In this document: in pieces, positions 53,540 through 63,545 of the stretch
Layout of the letters: the number at the start of each line of letters is the position of its first letter
Numbering within the stretch: the stretch's first letter is position 1
Assembly: GCA_002989075.1 (NCBI GenBank)
Contig: PSQN01000002.1
Location: 1,577,245 to 1,641,244 of the forward strand
Direction of reading: 5' to 3'
Source: Arthonia radiata
Lineage: Eukaryota > Ascomycota > Arthoniomycetes > Arthoniales > Arthoniaceae
Length of the DNA: 64,000 nucleotides
Program-made: the position numbers and the translations under genes
Notes under the pieces: model-generated
Told to the model about the DNA's origin: nothing
The model's database searches: none
The model's input: only the letters and a program-made list of their open reading frames with translations

Positions 53540-54879
53540 TCATTCCGCGACTATTTGCACATTCCCTCTAATGTGTATTTCATCCAAAGCTAGGTCTGTG
53601 GTGTTTTCCCGCAAAGATTCGCACCGAGATCCCACACCTCCTTGTTTACTTCGTACTTGGCCCTCCGATATTGCACTATGGTACGAGTCGTCGGCTCGCT
53701 TGGTATCATCGGCGCCAGACTCGAGGCGCCAGAATTTGCCATTGCTGCCTCTCTCGGCGCCACTAGACCCGTGCGTATAGCTGTTAGCCTTGCTACGCGT
53801 CGCAAATCTTGATCGAACTCTTGATACGAAGCTAGACGAGCTTTTGTTATATAGTCCATTGCCAGAGCCTGCGACAGTGGGAGAGAGCCGGGACATCATG
53901 GATCTGAAAAGCGGGCCGAGGGCCGGGAGACAGGCACAGATCAGGCCGACGTTTGGCTCGGCCACAGTCCACATGCCAGGTGCAACCCAGGTGTCTAGAG
54001 GTGCGATGTATTAGTTTCTGTTATCAAATCAGCCACCACGTGTTGGACTCAGAGGTCAGGTCAAAGAAGACGAGATGAATAAACGTGACCAATCGGGCAA
54101 TGCTGCATGCGATGACACTACAAACGTATTAGCAAAATCTCTCATACCCATGGTCTTATTGCAAGACAAGCCGAACTCACAAGATGCCCAAGCAAAAGAC
54201 ACCACAGATGACCACTCTTTGCGATACCGGCATCTGCAGCTTCCAGATTGAACGAAGGGGCAGAATGAGTATCAGAAAGTCCGTGACGATGTTCGGCATT
54301 GCTTGGCCAATAAAGAAAGCGTAGGTGTTTACGCAGTGGCCTCGCTCGATTGCCTTGTTCCACGCCTTTTCAACCGGCGTGCACTGAAATATGAGAGAAA
54401 TCTCTGTTGCAACTTCCCAAGCCGCAACAATGGCCAGCAGGCTCCAAGCCCCCCAACGGATCGCCTTCGTAGGGAAGACCCGGAGGAAGAAAAGCAAGAT
54501 TGAGACCTTGATCAAGGCGAGAGATGGGTTGTATGCGATTACCTCGTCAAAGTAGGTCAATTTCAAGAACTCGACCTCGACTAGGGGATCTGATGAATGT
54601 TTCCCATAGCCACGGGATACTTCCGCGAGAACGAAGGCGTTCACACCCTCGACAGGCACCTTCCATAAAGTCAGCTATGGACATGTATAGTTGGGCCGAC
54701 GGAGAAAAGGTCACCAAGGACAAAAGTGCGAACCAGTCATCCCACCAATATTCGACGCCAGCAAAACGTCGCGATGCAAACCTCGTCGCAACCATCAACG
54801 CCGTCACCAGGGCAAGGGCAACGGTGAGCCCGACGAGCTCTGGCTGTCTCGAGTGACTGTAGCTTGAGATATCTGCCAT
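53540..54879 (-). pseudogene. Pth11-like fungal rhodopsin-domain membrane protein, disrupted
   Basis: Exon 1 is 54,879-54,725 extended to 54,715, exon 2 is 54,659-54,181 and exon 3 starts at 54,117 (introns 55 and 63 bp). They give a clean seven-helix fungal rhodopsin-domain start: YWWDDWFALLSL, AEVSRGYGKHS, a LALIKVSILLFFLRVF helix, FQCTPVEKAWN, then CSIARLVTFIHLVFFDL. After SNTWWLI the frame breaks near 54,030: one extra T, then a TAA where CAA would give a RNQYIAPLDTW reading. The correct frame resumes with GMWTVAEPNVGLICACLP and runs to a cytoplasmic Ser-rich tail ending at 53,540. I found no intron that removes the lesion in phase. Such proteins sense external cues in pathogens and saprobes. 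Most of the gene is well preserved, so inactivation looks recent. Confidence 0.7.
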
Positions 54880-56420
54880 GACCAGCTTCCAAGAGCTTGC
54901 GTATAACGACTCGAGTCGCGGTTCGAATACTTTCACAGATTCAGGACTTCAGCATAATAGAATTGCACTTGCCTCCCAGCGTTGGACAGGATCAGAATGC
55001 TTACAGGACTTAGGGAAGATATCCTGTGACCCGAGCTCTGTGGAGACGAGTCATATTCTAGTTTCGGGGACTTATTGAATCTCGGTTTCAATGGGCAGTT
55101 GCACGGCTTCGTCCGCTGCCGATTGGCTGATAGCGCGTGGATGGGGGTCCCCACGGCTGGCGCAGCAGGAGGCGTCTTGAGCGAGATTTGCAATCCATGC
55201 GGCAGCCTGCGTCGTTGGTGCAGCGATCATCCTAGAGTGGGTGAGTGAGGTGGGGTCAGCTCACTGATACGTTGCGATTGGCGCGCGCCAACTGCATCGA
55301 CAAGGCAAACGTTGCCTTCATCACGTGCGGTTCAGCAAGGCAACAAGGACAACTGTGCGAACAAGGCATTTGTTGCCTGCATCACATGTGGTTCACCACG
55401 GCTACCAAATGATGAAATGATCCGCGGGCATGAGTCGCATGGATGCCGAGAGCATGTATCTGTCCATACACTGGTAAACCCGAACAGTGCCTTTAGCTCG
55501 CTGACATTCCAGCCTGGCAGCAGTAGGTAACGAAGCAGCAGGAAAGTACTTGATCATGAAGCTTGAGAAGATCCAGATCAGAGGGGAAATATCAGCGTCC
55601 AACCCAATTTGGAGGAGATCCCGAATTTCTTACCTCAGACGTCAGACGTTGTCTCCGGGCGGAAAGTGGGTACGAGAGCTCTGCTTGCGCGTCGGAAAAT
55701 CCACTTATTCATTTCACAAGCCAAGTGTTGTAAGCATGGCGGCTGCACTCTGCGGCAGTCACACATGCTGTTCCGCATTCTCGTCGTCTGCAAGCACTGT
55801 GATTTGTTGACGAAGATGGGGCGTTAGTCGCGGCTGTCGGGCCGAAGCGGAGCACGAGTCATTCATGCGGGACAGCAGGCGCGGCAGGAGATCCATCTGC
55901 AAACCTCCTTGCACCTTCTTGTTCCCCTCCAGGTACCCAGCGACACTCTCACCGCTCATTCTGAACCCGCCTACTCGGCTATCCGCGGCTTGTCCCAACA
56001 GGCTGTCAAGTACCAATGAACTATGATGATTCGCTCATTCGTACCTCCCGTGCTGACACTCATACTCACGTCCGTATCTTTGATACACATTAGCCACGAA
56101 AGGCTGGCTCTTGCCGGTCTTGCTCCATTGCCGCAGCGTGCATGAATTGGACGCTGGCGACATGTTCTCCGTATGGCCAACAATCCTCGTGCACGTTTTT
56201 CAGCTGTCCACACGTCTCATGTACCTCTACTTGGCTGTGGCAAACCCCTCCACTGTTCCCTTTTGCTTGATGAAAGACTGACCATCTACATCCACGTGAC
56301 CTCGTGGAGCAGACAGAGCACATTCGCAATGCAGCCCTGGCTGCTGTCAACAACTCAAATCTAGCGTACAAAGCGTTGTTGAAAATCCTACGTCCAGACT
56401 CTTGACACGGAGGCTTTTAG
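54880..56420. other. 1.5-kb intergenic stretch with a short imperfect duplication
   Basis: No gene can be supported. It contains a diverged direct duplication at 55,301-55,337 and 55,362-55,398. The right end should hold the promoter of the MFS transporter. Confidence 0.45.
55301..55398. repeat. Imperfect direct repeat (two 37-bp units, 61-bp period)
   Basis: Both units start CAAGGCA and share GTTGCCT, CATCAC and TGGTTCA-like blocks (TGCGGTTCAGCA versus TGTGGTTCACCA). The first unit contains CACGTG and the second CACATG. Origin unknown; a local duplication in a regulatory region is one option. Confidence 0.5.
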
Positions 56421-58005
56421 ATGGAGGAGTCACCAAATCATCGCCATTCTGAGCACTCAGAAAACCAAAAACTCCCTCCCCCCGTTCCGATACCGAGCTT
56501 AGATCCCCATGACCCATTGAACTGGCCGACATGGCGCAAAATCACCACCTTCTCGATCATATGTCTATGTGCCTTTACTGGCCTGATCACTGCATTCAGC
56601 TTCACTCCAGGTTTGGTTGTTCAAGCAGCGGCATACCGAACCACACCGAACATCATGTCATACACAGCAAGTGGCCGTTGATAGATTGTGACGAAGATGA
56701 CAAACTGACTCTCAACAGGTTTCTTCAGCTGTAGCAGGTACCATGCTCGGTCCCATTCTGTTCGTCCCCCTCTCCCGCATTGTCGGAATCACCGCCACCC
56801 TGTTCTGGGCCATGGTCATTCTCATAGCCACGGCAATCTGGGGCGCCACCTCGAACGGCCCTCGTGATTACACCTCTTTTGCGATCTCCCGCGGCTTCGC
56901 CGGCCTTTTCGGAACCATTCCCCAGGTCCTAGGCAATCGCGTCATCAAAGAGATGTTCTTTCTGCACCAGCACGGCCAAGCCTTCGCCTTCTACGCCACG
57001 TCTTTCACGCTCGGCGCCATCTCGGGCGTTATACTCGGCGGCTTCGTTGTCCAGCACACCACCTGGACGGTTCAGATGTGGTATCCCGTCTCGTTGCAGG
57101 CGCTCAGCGCGATCCTCATCCTCGTCTTCCTTGAAGATACCTACTGGGACCGCAGCAGGATCCCGCTGCACGATGATACCTTACCGCGCGAACGAAGCCA
57201 GCAACGCAGCTGGCTCGCCCGCCGCTTCCTAGCCATCCTTCCCGGCACGCAACGCGAGCCCAAACCCACGCCGCGCGACACCCTTGCCAATACAGTAAAA
57301 CCTTGCGCGATCATCGCGGCCCCTATCACCATCCTGGCCGGCCTCTTCCAAATGGTCGCTTTTGGCTGGTTCATCCTTATCGCGTCCGAGATTGCTGTCT
57401 TCCTCGAGGAGCCGTACGCGCCTGCGCAGGGCTACACAGGCTATGGCTTCACGCCGCAGCAGACGGCCGCGTTCTCGTTCTCGATGCTGATCGGTGTTAT
57501 CGTGGCGCAACCGTGGGGCCAGCTGCTGAACGACCGCGTCCCACTGTGGATCTCCAAGCGCGCGGGCGGGGCCTGGCACCCAGAGTACCGGCTCCAGACG
57601 CTGTGGGTGCCCGGGCTGCTGTGCACGCCGCTTGGGATGGGCCTCTTCGGCGCAGGCCTAGAGTATCATTTGCACTACATGGTCTTGGCGCTCGGTGCTT
57701 TTCTAGTAGCCTTCGGTGCGACGGCCAGTATCCCCGTCAGTCTGAACTACGTCGTCGAGAGCTTCCAGCGGAACCCGCAGGAGGTTGGGACGTGCATGAA
57801 TGTGTACAGGCTGATGCTGGCGCTAGTTGTGCCTTTCTTTCTGAAACCTTGGGAAGAAGCCGTCGGGATCGGTTGGGTTTTTGGCATGTGCAGTCTCTTT
57901 GCGGTCTTTGTATTTGTGCTGATTGGGGCGTTGATGTGGAAAGGGAAGGCACTGCGGCGGTGGAGCAGCGGGAGTCAGAATACCGCGGATGGCGAACAGG
58001 ACTGA
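56421..58005 (+). CDS. MFS transporter (DHA1-like drug/metabolite exporter)
   Basis: Two exons, 56,421-56,676 (or 56,670) and 56,729-58,005. Both donors keep phase, the acceptor is TTTCTTCAG, and a CTGAC branch-like site precedes it. The protein is about 510 residues. The cytosolic N-terminus ends with SLDPHDPLNWPTWRK, a signature of the fungal DHA1-type major facilitator group, followed by the first helix and then MLGPILFVPLSRIVG, the A-motif-like loop. About 12 hydrophobic helices with a long central cytosolic loop (residues about 180-235) are visible. It probably exports a small molecule across the plasma membrane. It is tail to tail with the UbiA gene, 252 bp apart, and 2.3 kb from the P450, which suggests self-resistance or product export for that group. 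Confidence 0.88.
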
Positions 58006-58257
58006 GAATCAAAACTCGATGGGACGTGATCCAGTTGATACAACAGTTTCGAATGTCCTGATTTTGAACTCACATGTATTTATTCTTAGTACAACGATGA
58101 AGCTAGTAGTCTTCGCGCGTTTTACCCTCTCCAAGATAGATAGGTAGCACAGTTGCATATCCGACAATAATCAATCTGATCCTGCAAAAACAGCGAAAGT
58201 GAGCTGACACATGGACAATCGCCGCTGATCACCTCGAAAGAAGCGGCTCCAATACAC

Positions 58258-59364
58258 TCAGACCACGGCTCTTATACTCACGCACGCCTTCACAAGAGGA
58301 ATCGCGTATAGTGTTACCATCCACAGATTCCACACCACGAACGTAATCCGATCATCCTCCACACTCCGTCGCTGCACAGTCCGATACGCAGCGACCAGGG
58401 CCACCGCCAATGGCACCGCGTAGCCGCCAGGCCCTACATCCCAGTACCACGATGCCAGCACGCTCCATGCCGGCATCGGCGTCGCAATCAGCCACCGCGC
58501 CGCTGCATCGCCCACGACCAGCGGCACGGTCCGCCGCCCGATAGCCGCATCCCCAACTTGGTCATACATGTCCTGCGTGTGGATAGTTGTTGAAACGACG
58601 CCTGTAAGAATACCGAGCCAGCGCAGCATGTCGCCGTCGGGTGGGCGCTGCAAGGCCACTTCGAAGGCGCCGGAGATGAAGCAGGCGATGCCCAGGCCAT
58701 TAAGTATGTTGCGGGACAGCCACGCGCTGCTGCTGTTGAGATCATTGTAAACGCAGCCGAGGGCAAGGAGAGCGTATGATTGTGCGATGCCGGCGCCGAG
58801 AACGTAGCTGGCGGAGATGGCGAGGGCGTAAGAAACAAAAGTGAGGTGTTTTGCAGCGTTCAGGCTTAGGCGGCCGGCGGGGACTGGCCGCCAGGGTTTG
58901 TTTATGCGGTCCTCGGAGAGCGCGGTTGTTTGGCGCTGATTGTCGATGACGAAGGGAATGAGCTGTAGATAGGCCCACACGATGCTGAGGGCAATCTCTT
59001 TGAGAAGACAGATGGTGACAGCGGTTCGTTTGCTGAGGTCACCGTGGTGATCGCCGTGCATGATGAGCGCAACGTCGTGAAAGCAGGCAAAGGCCGCGCT
59101 GGGCCAGACCATAGCCTTGAGATCCTTACACGTGAAAAGCCAGAGAGTGCGAAGGTGGTACCTTGTTTGTAACAGGGTTTGCTTGCTGCGATGAACGAGG
59201 ATGTGATACCTGCGTTGTGCTTGAAGTACAATCGCATTGAGATCCATGCTGTAGTCGAATATTGCACACAACGCCGCAAACCACGCCAGGGATCCAGCAG
59301 ACTTTGCAGGGACAGCAAGAAGAGGACGAAATGCTGTAGTTTGACGATGTGTCGAAATCTGCAT
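58258..59364 (-). CDS. UbiA-type membrane prenyltransferase or terpene cyclase
   Basis: 368 residues from an ATG at 59,364, one long frame. A 48-nt piece near residues 52-68 has splice-like ends (GTATCA...AACAAG) and is a multiple of three, so it may be an in-frame intron; YH occurs at both its borders. About eight hydrophobic helices follow. The first Asp-rich region reads IDNQRQTTALSEDRINKPWRP (Asp141, Glu151, Asp152). The second reads HTQDMYDQVGDAAIGRR (Asp265, Asp268, Asp272), so both metal-diphosphate sites are present. The NQ...EDxxNKPWRP form recalls the fungal UbiA-like group that includes the fumagillin terpene cyclase Fma-TC rather than the ubiquinone enzyme Coq2. Acts in ER or other membranes; substrate unknown. 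Confidence 0.8.
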   Translation of the reverse strand: MQISTHRQTTAFRPLLAVPAKSAGSLAWFAALCAIFDYSMDLNAIVLQAQRRYHILVHRSKQTLLQTRYHLRTLWLFTCKDLKAMVWPSAAFACFHDVALIMHGDHHGDLSKRTAVTICLLKEIALSIVWAYLQLIPFVIDNQRQTTALSEDRINKPWRPVPAGRLSLNAAKHLTFVSYALAISASYVLGAGIAQSYALLALGCVYNDLNSSSAWLSRNILNGLGIACFISGAFEVALQRPPDGDMLRWLGILTGVVSTTIHTQDMYDQVGDAAIGRRTVPLVVGDAAARWLIATPMPAWSVLASWYWDVGPGGYAVPLAVALVAAYRTVQRRSVEDDRITFVVWNLWMVTLYAIPLVKACVSIRAVV

Positions 59365-60351
59365 GTTCGTGACTGTTTCTCCAGCAACTCAACTTTCCTA
59401 AAATGTAAGGATACGCCACTGATGGCAACCATCTAGTGGGTCTGGAAGCAATATCTTGCCACGAACAGCTGGGCGTATTGCCGCGAGCAGCCCACGATGT
59501 AGGCAAACGAAATTATCCACGCCTTCATGAGAAACAGCGGGTGATGGACGCTAGGGACACCATAGCAAGCCACATCCAGTACCCTCGTCAGGATAGTCTT
59601 CGATCTGTGCGGGTCAGTTCGTAGGCTGATCTTCCTTTGCAGCGCTACTTGTAGGGTAGGTATCGGAGGAGTTTTGTCATCTGGAATCAAGTTTTGCTCT
59701 CAGACAAACGCAGGCTTCGGCAGAAAGCAACGTTGACTAGACGGGCGCGCATATGCATGCGCGTGGCCACTAGCGTCGTTCGGGACCGGCTCAACCTTGT
59801 CAGTCACGTTCTGCAAATGTATGCCTCGCGCAGGCGGCTCAAGAAGCACTGTAGCCACTGACCAGTCTGGTGGGGGCTTTATGATTTACCGCCGGCCATG
59901 GTAATTAAACGCCGTGCGGCACTTGACGGTCATCACGCACGGCATCGAATATGCCTTGTCATGCGGCGTGAAGATGCGGCACAGCCCACCAGGCTGCGGC
60001 GCCCCCTGCTACGCAATGAAGAAGACCAATCGATCTCTAGGAGGCTGACATGCAAAGTCTCCAATCTGCGATCTTCCCCACAACGCACCGTGACTACGTG
60101 ATGAGTGGTAGAAATCCTCGCTCTCCTAAGACGCAGCCCGGGTAATCTTGCCAGACTGCTGTTCCATTGGGTCGTCATAAATTCGACGATCTCGGCAGCG
60201 AGTTGCGGCTGGTCAATCTTTTTCTCACACCAAATCGAAGCGTGGCCAGCATTTTGGAGGTTTAAAGTCTTCGATCTTACATCTTGAGCTCTGTATTAAA
60301 TCTTGATCATCAACCTGCTTGATCAGCCAAACATCGACTGAGCCTATCAAG
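59365..60351. promoter_or_regulatory. Divergent promoter region, UbiA / P450
   Basis: 987 bp between two divergent start codons, consistent with co-regulation of the two enzymes. Short frames in it have no support. I cannot point to a specific operator. Confidence 0.45.
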
Positions 60352-62343
60352 ATGTATGCCGTCCAAGACATTGATTCGCAATGTCTGGCGGGAGCCATGA
60401 TGGGCATCGTCTCACACAATCTCGTCTTTCGGCACGGCGAGTGGCATTTGCAAGCCTCCACTGTATTCATATTCCATATGGTTGCTGCTGCGCTCGTATT
60501 TGCGTTGGGAATTTGTCAGTCCGATGGAAAGCTCGGAAATGGCTTCTATGGCGGATGGCTTATCTGTATGAGCTATGTTGTAGCACTTACTGGGAGCGTG
60601 TCTGTTTATCGAATGATTTTCCACCCTCTTCGCGGGTTCAGAGGACCAGTGTGCGCTCGGCTGACAAAATTGTGGCACGCACATCATTGTCGAGACTCTC
60701 GTAATTTCCGGTTCCTGGAGACACTTCATCGGCAGTATGGTGACATTGTCCGCACCGGTAAGCGTGATATCTCGCCTAGGCGCATCAATCTCACGTTCGA
60801 ACAGGGCCTGGCGAGCTGACCATCTTTGATCCTGATGCGCTTCACGCAATGAACAGCGTCAGCAGTCCCGCGACGAAAGCGGTATGGTACGACCTTTTAC
60901 AGCCCATCCATTCGATATTTACGACCAGGGACAGGAAGGTGCACGGATATCGGCGCCGGTAAGTTATTGTGCTACTCTTGAGAGCTATTACATCCTTTCC
61001 TTCCAGATTCCGGGAGCTATTATGGATCCATGCTAATGCCAGCCAAAGGCTGTGGAATCAAGCCTTTTCGGCATCTGGTAGACAATTTAGTCCTATTTGT
61101 TTTGCAGAAAGGCTAACATTTAGCGAAGCCCTGCAGGAATATGAGCAGCATATTGTGAAGTACGCCGGTATTCTTGCAAAACGCCTGGCGGAAAGCGACC
61201 AGAAACCAGTCAACGTGAGCGATCTATCATGCTGGTTCGGCTTTGACATCATGGGCGAGGTTGCCTTCGGTCGATCTTCTGACATGCTTAAGGATGACAG
61301 ATGGCATGGGGCGATCGTCCGATAGAGGAACGCCATCAGCTTGCTGGGCCCTTTGACTCCGGTACCTTGGCTTGCGCGCATCGGCTTTGACCTTCTGCCG
61401 AACATGCAGCCAATCGCAGAGTGGTTCAAGATGCTGGAATTTTGCAGGAGACGAATGATAGATCGCCTTGAGGTAAAGTCATATACTATACCCGTTGAAT
61501 GCTCGCTGAACATGTCAGATGAACAAGCCAAGGGGTCAGGATGTCGCCTCGTGTTTGATCGAAGATGCCCGCAACAACGGACTAACGGAAGAGCAGCTAT
61601 CATGGCTGCACGGGGACTCAATAATAGTCATTCTTGCTGGCAGGTAAGTGCGAATGAAACATGACGAACCTACCCGATTGCTACCCGACTGAGCTTTTGT
61701 TGATGACCGATCAAGTGAGACGACTGCTTCGACTTTGATATTCCTCCTGCGCAATCTGGCACGGTACCCGAGTCAGGCACAGCTCATGCGCGACGAGCTG
61801 GGAAATGTAGCAATTGACGACTTCGAGGCCTTACGAGTACTGCCTGCTCTTTCGGCGTTCATTGACGAAACTATGCGTCTTCATCCTGCGATTCCGAGTG
61901 GCATCTTGCGTCAAACTCCGCCTGAGGGCATGATCATTGCTGGCTGCCATATTCCCGGCAATACGACCATTGCAGCACCGAGATACTCCATAGCTCGCCT
62001 CGAGTAAGTGTGGGGAGATTATTGTATGAGCCGAGCCGCGCTAAATGTTGGCAGAAGCTGTTTTGTGCAAGCGAAGGACTTCATACCTGAGCGTTGGACG
62101 AGTAAACCTGAGTTGATACTGGATAAACGAGCATTCTCGCCGTTTAGCCAGGGCCGCAACAGTTGTGTCGGGAAGCAGCTTGCACTGATGGAACTGCGAA
62201 TGGTCCTTGCGACGGTTGTGAGGGATTTCGATGTCATGTTTAGTTCAGAAGACGACGGCCAGCGCGTTGAGAGATCAATGACGGACAATTTCACGATGAC
62301 TCCGGGGAAGCTAGAGCTAGTGTTCAAGCCTCGAATGGATTAG
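60352..62343 (+). CDS. Cytochrome P450 monooxygenase with one in-frame amber codon
   Basis: Exons are 60,352-60,757; 60,805-60,958; 61,049-61,472; 61,540-61,643; 61,716-62,003; 62,055-62,343, all in phase, about 554 codons. The N-terminus has membrane helices; then FHPLRGFRGP, RRRLWNQAFS, the I-helix AGSETTAST (joined across an intron), ETMRLHP (ExxR), FIPERW and the haem ligand loop FSQGRNSCVG (Cys codon 62,164). An in-frame TAG at 61,323-61,325 lies between AIVR and RNAISLLGPLTPVPW; CAG would fit. No intron removes it. The stretch 61,081-61,115 adds about 14 unusual residues and may hide a tiny or mis-spliced intron. An ER-anchored fungal P450 of the type that oxidises terpenoids or aromatics; possibly a very recent pseudogene. 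Confidence 0.8.
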
Positions 62344-63545
62344 AGCGTCATATCGGTGGAGCCGCGGCGAATCCGAGGAATCGTAACGCCGTGAAGGGGC
62401 TTGAAGCAGTCGGCAACTGCTGTGCATTATGAGGCAATGACATGCCGACCCCTTGCTTCGATTGGCGCACAACTTACAAGCAGTGAAATCCGTATTGGAG
62501 GCCTTTCGGAAGACTATAGGAATCCTCATTAGAATACTAACCTCGAGCACAGGCGCTCGACGGAAAGCCCCACAATCCCTCAAGAAGGCCGCCCAGCAGG
62601 GCTTGTCTGTCGGGTCTGGGGGCAGAATTGTGATTTCTAATGATCAATACCACGGACGCTAGGCGTAGGCGGAATATCTATTGCTCCGAAGCTACGCCTT
62701 CTCGTCGATATATATCGTAGTGCTATCTTGGCAATCTAACCATGGTCTTGCCAAACATATCGGTGATATGTTGCACGTCTTGACGAACACATCCGGACAA
62801 TGCATCCTTTGCGCAATCGGAGGGATGAATTGTAAGACAGTGGATGGAACGACACGTTTGGAACGACCTTTACGCTGACCGAGCGCCCAAACACCGGCGC
62901 TGCGCCATGTAGACCAGCTCGAAGGTGTTCGCGCGCAATCAATACGCTCTGCTGCGGTCCTCCATATCTATTCCAAGTACCGATCATCCGACACGAAAGT
63001 TTCTCCGGCCACCTTTTCCGCCTCTTCTTTCCCTTCATCGGCCAAGAAATAGACTCAAATGCGCTGCCTAGTCTGTTCGCACAACGACGTCAGATTGTTG
63101 TGTGCAGGATCGCCCAGTCCAGATGGCCATGCCAAGACACGGGATGCCTGGTGGAGAATTGCCTGAATAGGCATATATTGGGATCACGTGATGGACGCAC
63201 TCATATCTTCCGTCTCATCCTCCTGTACCTACCTTCCTACCATATTAGTCGGAATATGATAAAAGCCATATACCTTATTACAGATGCATTGCGAGTCAAG
63301 ATCGCATACGGACTCATTCACGAAAAGTAGCAAACAGTGGCGACTTGGCCAATTTCCGACCGTGCCAGCGCTTCAATTTTCACCCGCCGTTACAAAGAGC
63401 CTTGAATATCTGACTCAATGCTCAGCATTCTTGGTAGTCACACGAAATAGATCCGCATCCTATCCTGTCATGCACTGTATACAAATACTCATGACGATTC
63501 CCCGCAGTATCTGCCAACCTGCACCAAGACGTGCCTTCAACTAGG
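62344..63545. other. Intergenic stretch, no gene seen
   Basis: 1.2 kb downstream of the P450. Composition drifts toward AT near 63,240-63,300. No frame shows a family signature. Confidence 0.45.

Noticed and set aside
54905-54930. tRNA B-box-like GGTTCGAATAC
   Set aside because: No matching A-box, acceptor stem or cloverleaf around it.
57303-58061. Overlapping + strand frame within the MFS transporter
   Set aside because: Out-of-frame shadow of a strongly GC-biased membrane-protein exon.
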